Source: Citrobacter sp. Res13-Sevr-PEB04-36
Lineage (GTDB): Bacteria; Pseudomonadota; Gammaproteobacteria; Enterobacterales; Enterobacteriaceae
Direction: 5' to 3'
DNA length: 64,000 nucleotides
Assembly (NCBI RefSeq): GCF_015672735.1
Contig: NZ_JADABY010000070.1
Coordinates: 1 to 64,000, forward strand
The translations under genes and the position numbers were made by a program. Below the pieces are notes generated by a model. That model saw only the letters and a list, made by a program, of their open reading frames with translations, was not told where the DNA came from and searched no databases. How positions within the stretch are numbered: position 1 is the first letter of the stretch; the number at the start of each line of letters is the position of its first letter. This document shows, piece after piece, positions 8,970-19,954 of the stretch.

Positions 8970-9961
8970 AAAAACCTGTCGTTCTCGGGCTGGTTATCGC
9001 GGCCCTCGTTGCCGTGATTGCCGGTGGAACGTGGTGGTATCAAAGCCAACAAGATAACGGCCTGACCCTGTACGGCAACGTCGATATCCGCAGCGTTAAT
9101 TTAAGTTTTCGCGTAGGCGGTAGGCTGGCCTCGCTGGCGGTTGACGAAGGTGATGCGATTACTGCCGGTCAGGTACTGGGCGAACTGGACCACGCCCCCT
9201 ACGAAAACGCGCTGATGCAGGCGAAGGCTAACGTTGCTGCCGCGCAGGCGCAGTACGACCTGATGCTGGCCGGGTATCGTGAAGAAGAAATCGCACAAAC
9301 CGCGGCGACCGTGAAGCAGGCCCAGGCAGCGTATGACTACGCGCAGAACTTTTATAATCGCCAGCTCGGATTATGGAAAAGCCGCACTATTTCGGCCAAC
9401 GATCTGGAAAACGCCCGTTCTTCACGCGACCAGGCGCTGGCAACGCTGAAATCCGCACAGGATAAACTCAGTCAATACCGCAGCGGTAATCGTCCGCAGG
9501 ATATCGCCCAGGCGAAAGCGACGCTCGAACAGGCTCAGGCGCAGCTGGCGCAGGCTGAACTCGATCTGCATGACACCACGCTGACCTCCCCGTCTGACGG
9601 CACGCTGCTTACCCGTGCGGTCGAGCCCGGCAGTATGCTGAACGCGGGCGGCACGGTGCTGACGCTATCGCTTACCCGCCCGGTCTGGGTCCGCGCCTAT
9701 GTGGACGAACGCAATCTGAGCCAGGCGCAGCCAGGACGTGAAATTCTGCTTTATACCGATGGCCGCCCGGACAAACCGTACCACGGCAAAATCGGCTTTG
9801 TGTCGCCAACGGCAGAGTTTACGCCGAAAACGGTAGAGACCCCGGACCTGCGTACCGACCTGGTCTACCGCCTGCGAATTGTCGTGACCGATGCCGACGA
9901 CGCGCTGCGTCAGGGAATGCCGGTGACGGTGAAGTTCGGTGACGAGGCGCGGCATGAATGA
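8966..9961 (+). CDS. ybhG: YbhG, HlyD-type periplasmic adaptor of the YbhGFSR exporter
   Basis: Membrane-fusion (adaptor) protein of 331 residues. An uncleaved N-terminal anchor lies at about 5-25 ([17 protein letters not shown]). Next come a biotinyl-lipoyl-like half ([25 protein letters not shown] is the first arm), a long coiled-coil hairpin rich in Ala, Gln and Lys (about 80-210), and then the second lipoyl arm ([18 protein letters not shown]). It should link the inner-membrane ABC transporter YbhFSR to an outer-membrane channel. It overlaps cecR by 4 bp and ybhF by 8 bp, showing tight translational coupling. Confidence 0.94.
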   Translation: MKKPVVLGLVIAALVAVIAGGTWWYQSQQDNGLTLYGNVDIRSVNLSFRVGGRLASLAVDEGDAITAGQVLGELDHAPYENALMQAKANVAAAQAQYDLMLAGYREEEIAQTAATVKQAQAAYDYAQNFYNRQLGLWKSRTISANDLENARSSRDQALATLKSAQDKLSQYRSGNRPQDIAQAKATLEQAQAQLAQAELDLHDTTLTSPSDGTLLTRAVEPGSMLNAGGTVLTLSLTRPVWVRAYVDERNLSQAQPGREILLYTDGRPDKPYHGKIGFVSPTAEFTPKTVETPDLRTDLVYRLRIVVTDADDALRQGMPVTVKFGDEARHE

Positions 9962-11690
9962 CGCAGTCATTACCCTCAACGGGCTGGTTAAGCGCTTTGC
10001 CGGGATGGAAAAACCGGCGGTAGCCCCGCTCGACTGCACGATTCACGCAGGTTATGTCACCGGTCTGGTCGGTCCCGACGGCGCAGGGAAAACCACGCTG
10101 ATGCGGATGCTGGCGGGCCTGTTAAAGCCGGACGGCGGCAGCGCGACGGTGATTGGCTTTGACCCCATCATCAACGACAGCGCCCTGCATGCGGTGCTGG
10201 GCTATATGCCACAGAAATTCGGCCTGTATGAAGATTTGACCGTCATGGAGAACCTCAATCTGTATGCCGATTTACGCAGCGTTACCGGTGAAGCGCGGGA
10301 GAAAACCTTTGCCCGCCTGCTGGAGTTTACCTCGCTGGGGCCGTTTACCGGACGTCTGGCTGGCAAGCTTTCCGGCGGCATGAAGCAGAAACTGGGTCTT
10401 GCCTGTACGCTGGTCGGCGAACCCAAAGTGCTGCTGCTGGATGAGCCCGGCGTGGGCGTGGACCCAATATCCCGCCGCGAATTGTGGCAAATGGTGCATG
10501 AACTGGCCGGGGATGGCATGTTGATCCTCTGGAGCACCTCGTATCTGGACGAGGCCGAGCAGTGCCGCGATGTGCTGCTGATGAACGAAGGTGAATTGCT
10601 CTATCAAGGCGATCCGACTCAGCTGACGCAAACCATGGCGGGGCGCAGTTTTTTAATGAGCAGCCCGCAGGAAAATAACCGCAAACTGCTACAACGCGCG
10701 CTCAAGTTACCGCAGGTCAGCGACGGCATGATTCAGGGGAAATCCGTGCGCCTGATCCTGAAAAAAGCGGCCACGGCGGACGATATTCGCAAGGCTGACG
10801 GCATGCCGGAAATCACCATCGCCAGCACAGCCCCGCGCTTTGAAGATGCGTTTATCGATTTACTCGGCGGCGCGGGAACCTCTGAATCGCCGCTGGGCGC
10901 TATCCTGCACACTGTGGAAGGTACCGCCGGTGAGACGGTGATTGAAGCCAAAGCACTGACCAAAAAATTCGGTGATTTTGCCGCCACCGACCATGTGGAC
11001 TTTGCCGTCCAGCGCGGTGAGATTTTTGGCCTGTTAGGCCCCAACGGGGCGGGTAAATCAACCACGTTTAAAATGATGTGCGGCCTGCTGGTCCCCACCA
11101 CAGGTAAAGCGCTGGTGCTGGATATGGACCTGAAGGTCAGTTCCGGAAAAGCACGCCAGCATCTGGGCTATATGGCGCAGAAATTCTCCCTGTACGGTAA
11201 CCTGACGGTGGAGCAGAATCTGCGCTTTTTCTCCGGCGTCTACGGCCTGCGCGGACGCGCACAGAAAGAAAAAATCGATCGTATGAGCGAGGCGTTCGGC
11301 CTGAAGAGCATCGCCTCCCATGCCACCGATGAACTGCCACTGGGCTTTAAGCAGCGTCTGGCGCTGGCCTGTTCGCTGATGCATGAACCCGACATCCTGT
11401 TCCTCGATGAACCGACCTCCGGGGTTGACCCCCTCACCCGTCGCGAGTTCTGGCTGCATATCAACAGTATGGTAGAGAAAGGCGTGACGGTGATGGTCAC
11501 TACCCACTTTATGGACGAGGCGGAATATTGCGACCGTATCGGGCTGGTGTACCGCGGTAAGCTAATCGCCAGCGGCACGCCGGACGACCTGAAAGCGCAG
11601 GCGGCCGATAACGACACGCCGGACCCGACCATGGAGCAGGCGTTTATCACGCTTATCAATGACTGGGATAAGGAGCACGCACATGAGTAA
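9954..11690 (+). CDS. ybhF: YbhF, tandem ATP-binding subunit of the YbhFSR ABC exporter
   Basis: 578 residues with two nucleotide-binding domains in one chain. The first has Walker [10 protein letters not shown] near 40, signature LSGGMKQKL and Walker B LLLDEP. The second has Walker [10 protein letters not shown] near 365 and Walker B ILFLDEP, while its signature is the unusual LPLGFKQRL, also present in E. coli as I recall. The ATG at 9954 is chosen over an upstream GTG in the same frame because it gives the E. coli length and N-terminus [12 protein letters not shown]. coli YbhFSR is reported to export drugs and possibly Na+/Li+. Confidence 0.95.
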   Translation: MNDAVITLNGLVKRFAGMEKPAVAPLDCTIHAGYVTGLVGPDGAGKTTLMRMLAGLLKPDGGSATVIGFDPIINDSALHAVLGYMPQKFGLYEDLTVMENLNLYADLRSVTGEAREKTFARLLEFTSLGPFTGRLAGKLSGGMKQKLGLACTLVGEPKVLLLDEPGVGVDPISRRELWQMVHELAGDGMLILWSTSYLDEAEQCRDVLLMNEGELLYQGDPTQLTQTMAGRSFLMSSPQENNRKLLQRALKLPQVSDGMIQGKSVRLILKKAATADDIRKADGMPEITIASTAPRFEDAFIDLLGGAGTSESPLGAILHTVEGTAGETVIEAKALTKKFGDFAATDHVDFAVQRGEIFGLLGPNGAGKSTTFKMMCGLLVPTTGKALVLDMDLKVSSGKARQHLGYMAQKFSLYGNLTVEQNLRFFSGVYGLRGRAQKEKIDRMSEAFGLKSIASHATDELPLGFKQRLALACSLMHEPDILFLDEPTSGVDPLTRREFWLHINSMVEKGVTVMVTTHFMDEAEYCDRIGLVYRGKLIASGTPDDLKAQAADNDTPDPTMEQAFITLINDWDKEHAHE

Positions 11691-12816
11691 TCACGCGCTT
11701 TCATGGCGACGCGTGCGCGCACTGTGCATTAAAGAAACGCGGCAGATCGTACGCGATCCCAGTAGCTGGCTGATTGCCGTGGTGATCCCGTTACTGTTGC
11801 TGTTTATCTTCGGCTACGGGATTAACCTCGACTCCAGCAAACTGCGGGTAGGGATTTTGCTCGAACAGCAGAGCGAAGAGGCGCTGGATTTTACCCATAC
11901 CATGACCGGCTCGCCGTATATTGACGCCACCATCAGCGACAACCGCCAGGAATTAATTGAGAAAATGCAGGCCGGGCGTATTCGTGGGCTGGTGGTGATC
12001 CCGGTGGATTTTGCCCAGCAGATGGCGCGGCCAAACGATATTGCGCCCATTCAGGTGATCACCGATGGCAGCGAACCAAACACCGCCAACTTTGTGCAAG
12101 GCTATGTGGAAGGCATCTGGCAGATTTGGCAAAAGCAGCGGGCCGAAGACCGCGGCGAATCGTTCGAACCGCTGATCGACGTACAAACCCGCTACTGGTT
12201 CAACCCGGCGGCGATCAGCCAGCATTTTATTATTCCAGGAGCAGTGACCATTATTATGACGGTCATCGGCGCGATCCTGACCTCATTAGTGGTCGCCCGT
12301 GAATGGGAGCGCGGTACCATGGAAGCGCTGCTGTCGACCGAAGTCACCCGCGTTGAATTACTGCTGTGTAAACTGATCCCCTATTATTTTCTCGGCATGC
12401 TGGCGATGCTGCTGTGTATGCTGGTATCGGTGTTTATTCTTGGCGTGCCCTATCGCGGCTCGCTGCTGATCCTGTTTTTTATCACCAGCCTGTTTCTGCT
12501 CAGTACGCTTGGTATGGGATTGCTGATCTCCACCATCACCCGCAACCAGTTTAACGCCGCGCAGGTGGCGCTCAACGCCGCTTTTCTGCCATCCATTATG
12601 CTGTCAGGCTTTATCTTCCAGATAGACAGTATGCCCGCCATTATTCGCGCGGTGACGTATATCATTCCCGCACGCTATTTCGTCAGCACCCTGCAAAGCC
12701 TGTTTCTGGCGGGAAATATTCCGGTAGTGTTGATCATCAACGTGCTGTTTTTAATCGCTTCGGCGGTGATGTTTATTGGTCTGACGTGGCTTAAAACCAA
12801 ACGTCGGCTGGATTGA
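11683..12816 (+). CDS. ybhS: YbhS, ABC-2 type permease
   Basis: 377-residue ABC-2 membrane subunit. One membrane helix lies near 25-45 ([17 protein letters not shown]), then a periplasmic domain of about 130 residues, then five C-terminal helices with the family motif [14 protein letters not shown] near 205. The ATG at 11683 follows AAGGAG and lies inside the end of ybhF (8-bp overlap); it gives the E. coli length. It pairs with YbhR as a heterodimeric channel. Confidence 0.95.
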   Translation: MSNHALSWRRVRALCIKETRQIVRDPSSWLIAVVIPLLLLFIFGYGINLDSSKLRVGILLEQQSEEALDFTHTMTGSPYIDATISDNRQELIEKMQAGRIRGLVVIPVDFAQQMARPNDIAPIQVITDGSEPNTANFVQGYVEGIWQIWQKQRAEDRGESFEPLIDVQTRYWFNPAAISQHFIIPGAVTIIMTVIGAILTSLVVAREWERGTMEALLSTEVTRVELLLCKLIPYYFLGMLAMLLCMLVSVFILGVPYRGSLLILFFITSLFLLSTLGMGLLISTITRNQFNAAQVALNAAFLPSIMLSGFIFQIDSMPAIIRAVTYIIPARYFVSTLQSLFLAGNIPVVLIINVLFLIASAVMFIGLTWLKTKRRLD

Positions 12817-12826
12817 GGGGACGGCC

Positions 12827-13933
12827 ATGTTTCATCGTTTATGGACATTAATTCGCAAAGAGCTGCAGTCGCTGTTACGCGAGCCGCAGACGCGGGCGAT
12901 CCTGATTTTACCCGTACTGATTCAGGTGATCCTGTTTCCATTTGCAGCCACGTTAGAAGTGACCAACGCCACTATCGCCATCTATAACGAAGACAACGGC
13001 AAGCATTCAGTGGAATTAACACAGCGCTTTGCCCGCGCCAGCGCCTTTACCCATATCCTGCTGCTGAAAAGCCCACAGGAGATCCAGCCGACCATCGACA
13101 CGCAAAAAGCCCTGTTGCTGGTGCGCTTCCCGGCCGACTTTTCGCGTAATCTGGATACCTTCCAACAAGCACCTATGCAGCTGATCCTTGACGGGCGCAA
13201 CTCTAACAGCGCGCAGATCGCCGCGAATTATCTGCAGCAGATCGTTAAGGAATACCAGCAGGAGTTGATGGACGGCAAAGCGAAGCCGAACAACAGCGAA
13301 CTGGTGGTGCGTAACTGGTATAACCCGAATCTGGATTACAAATGGTTCGTCGTTCCGTCGCTGATCGCCATGATCACTACCATCGGCGTGATGATCGTCA
13401 CCTCACTGTCGGTAGCCCGCGAACGTGAGCAGGGCACGCTGGATCAGCTGCTGGTCTCTCCGCTCACCACCTGGCAAATTTTCATTGGCAAAGCGGTGCC
13501 TGCGTTAATCGTGGCTACCTTTCAGGCCACTATCGTGCTGGCTATTGGCATCTGGGCCTATCACATTCCGTTTGCCGGTTCTCTGGGCTTGTTTTACTTC
13601 ACGATGGTGATTTACGGGTTGTCGTTGGTAGGCTTTGGTCTGCTGATTTCATCGCTGTGTTCAACCCAGCAGCAGGCGTTTATCGGCGTGTTCGTCTTTA
13701 TGATGCCGGCAATTTTACTGTCAGGGTACGTTTCTCCGGTCGAAAACATGCCGGTCTGGCTACAGAATCTGACGTGGATAAACCCAATCCGTCACTTTAC
13801 GGACATTACGAAACAGATTTACCTGAAGGATGCGAGCCTGAAGATTGTCTGGGGAAGTTTGTGGCCACTGTTGGTGATAGCGGCCACGACCGGGTCAGCG
13901 GCGTATGCGATGTTTAGACGCAAAGTGATGTAG
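12827..13933 (+). CDS. ybhR: YbhR, ABC-2 type permease
   Basis: 368-residue partner of YbhS with the same layout: N-terminal helix near 25-45 ([15 protein letters not shown]), a periplasmic domain, then C-terminal helices after [18 protein letters not shown]. The start lies 10 bp after ybhS and is preceded by GAGGGGA. It is the last gene of the cecR-ybhGFSR unit. Its final 39 bp overlap the 3' end of ybhQ on the other strand. Confidence 0.95.
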   Translation: MFHRLWTLIRKELQSLLREPQTRAILILPVLIQVILFPFAATLEVTNATIAIYNEDNGKHSVELTQRFARASAFTHILLLKSPQEIQPTIDTQKALLLVRFPADFSRNLDTFQQAPMQLILDGRNSNSAQIAANYLQQIVKEYQQELMDGKAKPNNSELVVRNWYNPNLDYKWFVVPSLIAMITTIGVMIVTSLSVAREREQGTLDQLLVSPLTTWQIFIGKAVPALIVATFQATIVLAIGIWAYHIPFAGSLGLFYFTMVIYGLSLVGFGLLISSLCSTQQQAFIGVFVFMMPAILLSGYVSPVENMPVWLQNLTWINPIRHFTDITKQIYLKDASLKIVWGSLWPLLVIAATTGSAAYAMFRRKVM

Positions 13934-14305
13934 TTTTTTGTCTTTCGCCAGCAGCGAAATCACCGCGGGTCCGGCAAGGATCGCCAGTCCCGCCAGCGCC
14001 AATAAGACGTTGTTTTGCAGCACGCGGGACAGCAGCCACAGTACGATCATCGCCGCACCGAAATACCACGTGGTCGTTAGCTCTTCCAGTACGTCGGCGA
14101 CATCACGCCAGCGCTGTTCATGATGACGCTGCAGCGCCAGCATTAATAAAACCGTGACGCCATAAACGACGCATAATCCCAGGCCGACGCGCACCAGCGT
14201 GCCACTCATCCAGCCCATTACCAGCAATGCCACTACCAGTAAATGCAACATAATCTGCCAGCAACTAAGACCCGTTGCGACACGAACACGTTGTTGCCAC
14301 CTCAT
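13895..14305 (-). CDS. ybhQ: YbhQ, small inner-membrane protein
   Basis: 136-residue protein of unknown function, the same length as in E. coli. Four hydrophobic segments are visible at about 16-36, 40-58, 76-95 and 100-116; the C-terminus is basic (KHRIRR). It is transcribed towards ybhR and overlaps its end by 39 bp, and is divergent from ybhP. No motif that gives a function. Confidence 0.9.
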   Translation of the reverse strand: MRWQQRVRVATGLSCWQIMLHLLVVALLVMGWMSGTLVRVGLGLCVVYGVTVLLMLALQRHHEQRWRDVADVLEELTTTWYFGAAMIVLWLLSRVLQNNVLLALAGLAILAGPAVISLLAKDKKLHHFASKHRIRR

Positions 14306-14435
14306 GGCTTTTCTCCTGAAGGATCTTTAACTAATTATTCAGAGTACCGGACTTTACGGAAAATTCCGTAACACCGCATCCTTTTGTGACGCCGACTACA
14401 CTATTTAAAGGAAAAATGACGCCGAAAGGAGACCC

Positions 14436-15197
14436 ATGACCGAAACAGCAGATCGTTTTTCATTCAATGTGCTCACAATTAATACCCACAAAGGTTTTAC
14501 CGCCTTTAATAAGCGATTTATTTTGCCTGAGCTACGCGATGCCGTCAGAACGGTCGGTGCGGATATTGTATGCCTGCAGGAAGTGATGGGCGCGCACGAG
14601 GTTCATCCCCTGCACGTAGAGAACTGGCCGGATACCACACACTATGAATTTCTCGCAGATACTATGTGGAGTGATTTCGCCTACGGACGCAATGCCGTGT
14701 ATCCGCAGGGGCATCACGGTAACGCGGTGCTGTCGCGCTATCCCATTGAACATTATGAAAATCGCGATGTATCCGTCGGCAGCAGTGAAAAGCGCGGCGT
14801 GCTTTACTGCCGCATCGTGCCGCCAATGCTCCCTCACCCCATCCATGTAATGTGCGTACATCTTGGTTTGCGTGAAGCCCACCGCCAGGCGCAGTTGACC
14901 ATGCTGGCGGATTGGGTTAATGCCCTGCCCGATGCGGAGCCCGTAGTAGTGGCCGGAGATTTTAACGACTGGCGGCAAAAGGCCAATTATCCGTTGAAGG
15001 TTCATGCCGGTCTTGACGAGATTTTTACCCGCGCCCACGGACGCCCGGCGCGTACCTTTCCGGTACGTTTGCCACTGCTGCGCCTCGACAGGATCTATGT
15101 GAAAAACGCCAATGCCAGTATTCCGACGGCGCTGGCGCTACGTCACTGGCGACATTTGTCCGACCATGCCCCCCTGAGCGCGGAGATTCATTTATGA
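14436..15197 (+). CDS. ybhP: YbhP, endonuclease/exonuclease/phosphatase-family protein
   Basis: 253 residues of the EEP metal-dependent hydrolase fold (DNase I, sphingomyelinase and phosphatase relatives). Typical elements are [10 protein letters not shown] near 9, the catalytic VCLQEV near 45, HLGLRE near 142, VVAGDFNDW near 170 and the closing SDHAPL near 243. The substrate is unproven. It leads an operon with the cardiolipin synthase clsB, overlapping it by 4 bp (ATGA). This suggests lipid-phosphate chemistry rather than nucleic-acid cleavage; that is inference. Confidence 0.93.
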   Translation: MTETADRFSFNVLTINTHKGFTAFNKRFILPELRDAVRTVGADIVCLQEVMGAHEVHPLHVENWPDTTHYEFLADTMWSDFAYGRNAVYPQGHHGNAVLSRYPIEHYENRDVSVGSSEKRGVLYCRIVPPMLPHPIHVMCVHLGLREAHRQAQLTMLADWVNALPDAEPVVVAGDFNDWRQKANYPLKVHAGLDEIFTRAHGRPARTFPVRLPLLRLDRIYVKNANASIPTALALRHWRHLSDHAPLSAEIHL

Positions 15198-16435
15198 AAT
15201 ATGGCTGGCGTGAAGGCAATCAAATACAGCTGTTGGAAAACGGCGACCAGTACTACCCCGCCGTATTTGAGGCCATTGAGCAGGCGCAGCAAAAAATCAT
15301 CCTCGAGACCTTTATCTGGTTTGAAGACGCGGTCGGCAAACAACTGCATGCGGCGCTGCTCAGTGCAGCACAGCGTGGCGTCAAAGCCGAAGTACTGCTC
15401 GACGGCTACGGTTCACCGGATCTCAGCGAGGAGTTTGTCAGCGAACTCACCAGCGCTGGCGTGGTTTTTCGCTATTACGACCCACGCCCGAGACTGTTCG
15501 GCATGCGGACCAACCTTTTTCGCCGCATGCACCGCAAAATTGTGGTGATTGACGACCGTGTCGCTTTCGTCGGCGGGATTAACTATTCCGCCGAGCATAT
15601 GTCCGATTACGGCCCGGAGGCCAAGCAGGACTACGCAGTGCGTATTGAAGGTCCCATCGTGGCAGATATCCTGACCTTTGTGCTGGAAAACCTGCCGGGG
15701 CAAAGCGCCGTGCGCCGCTGGTGGCGACGTCATCATCGGGCAATCGAAAATCGCCAGCCTGGTGAGGCGCAGGCGCTATTTGTCTGGCGCGATAATGAAG
15801 AACATCGTGATGATATTGAACGCCATTATTTGAAAATGCTCACCCAGGCCAGACGTGAAGTGATCATTGCCAACGCCTATTTCTTTCCCGGCTATCGCCT
15901 GCTGCATGCGCTGCGCAAAGCGGCGCGACGCGGCGTGCGGGTCAAACTGATTGTGCAGGGTGAACCGGATATGCCGATTGTGAAAGTGGGCGCTCGCCTG
16001 CTGTACAACTATCTGGTGAATGGCGGCGTCCAGGTGTATGAATACCGTCGCAGACCCCTGCACGGCAAAGTCGCGCTAATGGACGATCACTGGGCGACGG
16101 TGGGCTCCAGCAACCTCGACCCGCTCAGCCTGTCGCTGAATCTGGAGGCCAACATCATTATCCATGACCGCGCATTTAACCAGGTCCTGCGGGACAATCT
16201 GCATCCCATTATTGCCGAGGATTGCCAGCAGGTGGATGAATCGATGCTGCCCAGACGCACCTGGTGGAACCTGACTAAGAGCGTGCTGGCGTTCCACTTT
16301 TTACGCCACTTTCCTGCGCTGGTCGGCTGGCTACCCGCGCACACGCCGCACCTGACCGAAGTCGCTCCCCCCGCGCAGCCGACTCTGGAAACGCAGGACC
16401 GCATTCAGGCTGAAGATGCAGGAGGGAAAACCTGA
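15194..16435 (+). CDS. clsB: Cardiolipin synthase B
   Basis: 413-residue phospholipase-D-superfamily enzyme that makes cardiolipin and, in E. coli, can form phosphatidylglycerol from phosphatidylethanolamine and glycerol. Both HKD active-site motifs are present: [16 protein letters not shown] near 113 and [20 protein letters not shown] near 290. No clear N-terminal membrane anchor, unlike ClsA. It is coupled to ybhP upstream and its TGA shares one base with the ATG of ybhN (TGATG). Confidence 0.95.
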   Translation: MKYGWREGNQIQLLENGDQYYPAVFEAIEQAQQKIILETFIWFEDAVGKQLHAALLSAAQRGVKAEVLLDGYGSPDLSEEFVSELTSAGVVFRYYDPRPRLFGMRTNLFRRMHRKIVVIDDRVAFVGGINYSAEHMSDYGPEAKQDYAVRIEGPIVADILTFVLENLPGQSAVRRWWRRHHRAIENRQPGEAQALFVWRDNEEHRDDIERHYLKMLTQARREVIIANAYFFPGYRLLHALRKAARRGVRVKLIVQGEPDMPIVKVGARLLYNYLVNGGVQVYEYRRRPLHGKVALMDDHWATVGSSNLDPLSLSLNLEANIIIHDRAFNQVLRDNLHPIIAEDCQQVDESMLPRRTWWNLTKSVLAFHFLRHFPALVGWLPAHTPHLTEVAPPAQPTLETQDRIQAEDAGGKT

Positions 16436-17397
16436 TGGCGAAAGCATCTCCCCGCTGGCGGTTAGCAAAGAAGATCCTCACCTGGCTGTTTTTTATCGCG
16501 GTGATCGTACTGCTGGTGGTGTATGCCAGCAAGGTCAACTGGGAAGAGGTCTGGTCGGTTATCCGGGATTACAACCGCCTCGCCCTGCTCAGCGCCATTG
16601 GTCTGGTCATCGTCAGCTATCTGCTGTAGGGCTGTTATGACCTGCTCGGACGCTTTTACTGCGGACACAAACTGGCAAAACGCCAGGTGATGCTGGTGTC
16701 GTTTATCTGCTACGCCTTCAACCTGACGTTAAGCACCTGGGTGGGCGGCATTGGCATGCGCTATCGACTCTATTCCCGCCTCGGATTACCGGGCAGCACG
16801 ATCACGCGCATTTTCTCACTCAGCATTACCACCAACTGGCTGGGCTATATTCTGCTCGGCGGGTTTATTTTTACCTTCGGCGTCGTTCAATTACCCGCAC
16901 ACTGGTATATCGACGAGGCCACACTACGCATTCTGGGTATCGTACTGCTGCTGATTATTGTCGTTTATCTGTGGTGTTGCGCCTTCGCTAAACATCGGCA
17001 TATCACGATTAAAGGGCAAAAACTGGTGCTGCCGTCGTGGAAATTCGCGCTAGCGCAGATGGCTATCTCCGGGGCAAACTGGATGGTGATGGGGGCGATT
17101 ATCTGGCTGTTATTAGGTCAGAATATTAACTATTTCTTCGTGCTGGGGGTGCTGCTGGTGAGCAGTATCGCCGGGGTTATCGTGCATATTCCGGCGGGTA
17201 TCGGCGTGCTGGAAGCGGTATTTATGGCATTGCTGGCGGGAGAGAATACGTCTCAGGGGACGATCATCGCCGCTCTGCTGGCGTATCGCGTACTGTATTA
17301 TTTTATCCCGCTGCTGCTGGCGCTGATGTGTTATTTGCTACTGGAGAGTCGGGCGAAAAAGCTGCGGGCAAAAAACGAAAAGGCGATGGCGAAATAA
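16435..17397 (+). pseudogene. ybhN: ybhN (UPF0104 inner-membrane protein) interrupted by an amber codon
   Basis: A 320-codon frame matches the YbhN/lysylphosphatidylglycerol synthase transmembrane (UPF0104) family along its whole length, but codon 65 is TAG (16627-16629). E. coli has TAT (Tyr) in the context SYLIYGCYDLL as I recall. After the stop the frame continues intact for 255 codons (GCYDLLGRFYCGHKL and the following hydrophobic helices) to its normal TAA. A single T-to-G change would account for it. Restart at the in-frame ATG at 16687 would give 236 residues lacking the first helices. The gene is the third in ybhP-clsB-ybhN, and loss would affect only this last member. Confidence 0.85.
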
Positions 17398-17410
17398 CCG
17401 TGAGGGTTAG

Positions 17411-17490
17411 TGCCGGATGCGGCGTAATGCCTTATCCGGCCTACTTTCGACGCAACACGGTAGGCCGGATGAGCGCAACGCCATCCGGCA
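17411..17490. repeat. BIME: pair of inverted REP elements
   Basis: Two REP units, TGCCGGATGCGGC...TTATCCGGCCTAC and GTAGGCCGGATGAGC...CATCCGGCA, face each other between the convergent ends of ybhN and ybhL. Confidence 0.92.
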
Positions 17491-17497
17491 GCAGAAA

Positions 17498-18202
17498 TTA
17501 ACGACGATTGCCGAAGATACGCAGCAGCATCAGGAACAGGTTGATAAAGTCCAGATACAGCGTTAACGCCCCAAGGATCGCGTATTTACGCAGGTTGGAA
17601 CTGTCGCGCAGAGCGATTTGCTCGCCGATGTTTTTCAACTTCTGCGTGTCATAGGCGGTCAGGCCGACAAACACAATCACCCCAATGTAGGTCACCGCCC
17701 ACATCAGCGCTTCGCTCTTCAGCCAGAAGTTAACCAGCGAAGCCAGCACGATACCAATCAGCGCCATAAACAGCATGTTGCCGAAGCCGCTGAGATCGCG
17801 TTTGGTGGTGTAGCCGTACAAGCTCATGATACCGAACATCCCGCCGGTAACCACAAAGGTGCTGGCGATAGACGAGTAGGTATAGACGATAAAGATGCTC
17901 GACAGCGTCAGCCCGGTTAATGCCGAATAGAGCATAAACAGCGTGGTGGCCATGCCAGCGCTGAGTCTTTGCACCATGCCGGAAAGGACAAACACCAGCG
18001 CCAGTTGGGCAATGATCAGACCAAAAAAGGTGATTTTGCTGGAAAAGACAAACATCATCACCGCAGGGGTGTTCGCCGCATACCAGGCAATAAACGCCGT
18101 CAGTAACAGCCCGCAGGTCATCCAGCCGTAGACCTGAGCCATATAGGTTTGCAGACCAGAACGGGCCTGCACAATAGAATCGGTTCGTGGGAATCGGTCC
18201 AT
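17498..18202 (-). CDS. ybhL: YbhL, Bax inhibitor-1 (UPF0005) family membrane protein
   Basis: 234-residue integral membrane protein with seven hydrophobic segments and the BI-1 hallmark AYDTQKLKNIGE near 187-198. The bacterial relative BsYetJ is a pH-sensitive calcium leak channel; the role of YbhL itself is not settled. A GGAGATTGTC ribosome-binding region precedes the ATG. E. coli K-12 has ybhM between ybhN and ybhL; here only a BIME is found. Confidence 0.94.
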   Translation of the reverse strand: MDRFPRTDSIVQARSGLQTYMAQVYGWMTCGLLLTAFIAWYAANTPAVMMFVFSSKITFFGLIIAQLALVFVLSGMVQRLSAGMATTLFMLYSALTGLTLSSIFIVYTYSSIASTFVVTGGMFGIMSLYGYTTKRDLSGFGNMLFMALIGIVLASLVNFWLKSEALMWAVTYIGVIVFVGLTAYDTQKLKNIGEQIALRDSSNLRKYAILGALTLYLDFINLFLMLLRIFGNRR

Positions 18203-18242
18203 GACAATCTCCTGAGTCAGTAGTATCTAAACCAATTGTACT

Positions 18243-18695
18243 CTACCAGCGTTTTGCTGCTTGCTTATCGCTGTCGCGGGCGTCAACCCAACGGTCGCCT
18301 TCCGGCGTGGCCTCGCGTTTCCAGAACGGCGCGCGGGTCTTCAGATAGTCCATAATGAACTGTCCGGCGTCAAAGGCACTGCTGCGATGCGCGCTGGTCA
18401 CGCCAACGAAGACTATCTCATCTCCCGGCCACAGCTCACCAATACGGTGGATAACCGTCACGCGGCCCAGCGGCCAGCGTTCACGCGCCTCATCGACGAT
18501 TTCCGCCAGCGCTTTTTCGGTCATGCCCGGGTAATGTTCCAGCGTCAATGCCTGCACGCTGTCCCCGAGATTATGATTACGGACTTTACCCGTAAACGTG
18601 ACCACCGCGCCGTCTTCATCGCGCTCTGCGAGCCAGGGATATTCCTCCCCAACGCTAAACGGCGCAAGCCCAACAACAATTCGTGTTTCAGCCAT
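18243..18695 (-). CDS. moaE: Molybdopterin synthase large subunit MoaE
   Basis: 150 residues. Catalyses sulfur insertion into precursor Z (cPMP) to form molybdopterin, with MoaD as sulfur donor. Conserved elements are GAVVTFTGKVRNHN near 28, LEHYPGMTEKAL near 52, the HRIGEL segment, and the active-site lysine region KTRAPFWKRE near 119-128. It is the last gene of moaABCDE and starts 1 bp after the moaD stop. Confidence 0.97.
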   Translation of the reverse strand: MAETRIVVGLAPFSVGEEYPWLAERDEDGAVVTFTGKVRNHNLGDSVQALTLEHYPGMTEKALAEIVDEARERWPLGRVTVIHRIGELWPGDEIVFVGVTSAHRSSAFDAGQFIMDYLKTRAPFWKREATPEGDRWVDARDSDKQAAKRW

Positions 18696-18696
18696 C

Positions 18697-18942
18697 TCAG
18701 CCTCCGGTTACCGGTGGGAAGAAGGCCACTTCATCACCTGCGTTGAGGGGATGGTCGAAGCTCACCAGCGTTTGGTTGACGGCCGCCAGCAGCTTGCCAT
18801 CTTCTAAAGCCAGCGCCCAACGATCGCTTTGCGCAGCCAGATGCTGGCGCAAGGCTTCTACCGTGGTGAAATCTGCTGTGACTTCTAACGCATCGGTGTT
18901 CACCAGTTCTCGCACCTGGGCAAAGAAAAGCACCTTAATCAT
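18697..18942 (-). CDS. moaD: Molybdopterin synthase sulfur-carrier subunit MoaD
   Basis: 81-residue ubiquitin-fold protein ending in the required Gly-Gly (PPVTGG), whose C-terminus is adenylated by MoeB and thiocarboxylated. The ATG giving [13 protein letters not shown] is chosen because it matches the E. coli length; an in-frame ATG two codons upstream is possible. The start overlaps the end of moaC by 8 bp. Confidence 0.96.
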   Translation of the reverse strand: MIKVLFFAQVRELVNTDALEVTADFTTVEALRQHLAAQSDRWALALEDGKLLAAVNQTLVSFDHPLNAGDEVAFFPPVTGG

Positions 18943-19420
18943 CTGCATTCACCTTAAAATCACCCGACTTGCCGCCGCTTTTCGCCAGCAGGCGTACCGG
19001 ACCAATCACCATATCCTTTTGCACCGCTTTGCACATGTCGTAGATGGTCAGCGCCGCCACCGATGCCGCGGTTAACGCTTCCATTTCGACGCCGGTTTTC
19101 CCGGTTAGTCGGCACAGCGATTCAATGCGCACACGGTTGTGTTCCGGCTCGGCACGCAGATTAACTTCAACCTTGCTGAGCATCAGTGGGTGACACAGCG
19201 GGATAAGATCCCAGGTACGCTTGGCGGCCTGGATACCAGCAATACGCGCGGTCGCGAACACGTCGCCTTTATGGTGACTGCCGTCGATAATCATCGCCAG
19301 GGTTTCGCTACGCATAGTAACGAAGGCTTCGGCGCGCGCTTCACGTACGGTTTCGGCTTTGGCAGAGACATCCACCATGTGCGCTTCGCCAGCGGCGTTT
19401 ATGTGAGTCAGTTGCGACAT
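18935..19420 (-). CDS. moaC: Cyclic pyranopterin monophosphate synthase MoaC
   Basis: 161 residues. Converts 3',8-cyclo-7,8-dihydro-GTP, made by MoaA, into cPMP. Conserved family segments: [19 protein letters not shown] near 52-70, LIPLCHPL near 73-80, [12 protein letters not shown] near 109-120, YDMCKAV near 128 and the GGKSG end. It starts 2 bp after the moaB stop. Confidence 0.97.
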   Translation of the reverse strand: MSQLTHINAAGEAHMVDVSAKAETVREARAEAFVTMRSETLAMIIDGSHHKGDVFATARIAGIQAAKRTWDLIPLCHPLMLSKVEVNLRAEPEHNRVRIESLCRLTGKTGVEMEALTAASVAALTIYDMCKAVQKDMVIGPVRLLAKSGGKSGDFKVNADD

Positions 19421-19422
19421 AC

Positions 19423-19935
19423 TTATTTCTTCAAATGTGGGTGGAAGTTACACGGACGCGTACGGGCATCAAGCTGCGGCGCAATGATGTTTTCCCAGGC
19501 GGTACGACACGCTTTGGTCGACCCCGGCATGGCGAAAATCAGCGTTTTATTGGCCACACCCGCAATCGCGCGTGATTGCAGCGTCGCGGTGCCAATCTCT
19601 TCAAAGGAGAGCATGCGGAACACTTCGCCAAACCCTTCGACTTCACGGTCGAACAGCGGCAGCAGCGCTTCTGGTGCCTGGTCGCCTTCGGTCAAACCGG
19701 TACCGCCGGTAATCAGCACCACCTGCACATCGTCACTGGCAATCCAGGCGGAAACCTGGGCGCGGATGGCATAGCGGTTCTCTTTAACAATCGCCTTGTC
19801 TACAATCTGATGACCCGCCTCCAGCGCACTGTCGCGCAGATAATGGCCGGAGGTATCGTCCTCTTCGCCACGACGGCTGGAAACAGTAAGAATAGCAATG
19901 CGTGTCGGGATAAATTCAGCGCTTACCTGACTCAT
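19423..19935 (-). CDS. moaB: Molybdopterin biosynthesis protein MoaB
   Basis: 170 residues of the MogA/MoaB MPT-binding fold. Motifs are [16 protein letters not shown] near 77-92 and [17 protein letters not shown] near 124-140. In E. coli MoaB is dispensable and MogA does the adenylylation; MoaB may be a paralogue with a backup or different role. It is the second gene of the moa operon, 19 bp after moaA. Confidence 0.96.
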   Translation of the reverse strand: MSQVSAEFIPTRIAILTVSSRRGEEDDTSGHYLRDSALEAGHQIVDKAIVKENRYAIRAQVSAWIASDDVQVVLITGGTGLTEGDQAPEALLPLFDREVEGFGEVFRMLSFEEIGTATLQSRAIAGVANKTLIFAMPGSTKACRTAWENIIAPQLDARTRPCNFHPHLKK

Positions 19936-19954
19936 GAAAAACTCCTTTTAGCGA

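Noticed and set aside
8966-9961. ybhG as part of a type I protein secretion system
   Set aside because: The neighbours are ABC-2 permeases and a tandem ATPase, not an HlyB-like exporter, so it fits the YbhGFSR drug exporter.
16627-16629. Pyrrolysine or other recoding at the ybhN TAG
   Set aside because: No recoding element or partner genes are in the window, and the family has an ordinary tyrosine at this place. A point mutation or error is simpler.
16687-17397. A separate 236-codon gene starting at 16687
   Set aside because: It is the 3' part of ybhN. The protein family needs the N-terminal helices, and no ribosome-binding site is seen at this ATG.
17411-17490. REP/BIME arrays as CRISPR repeats
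   Set aside because: Units are palindromic, alternate in direction and have no regular spacers. They match the enterobacterial REP consensus.
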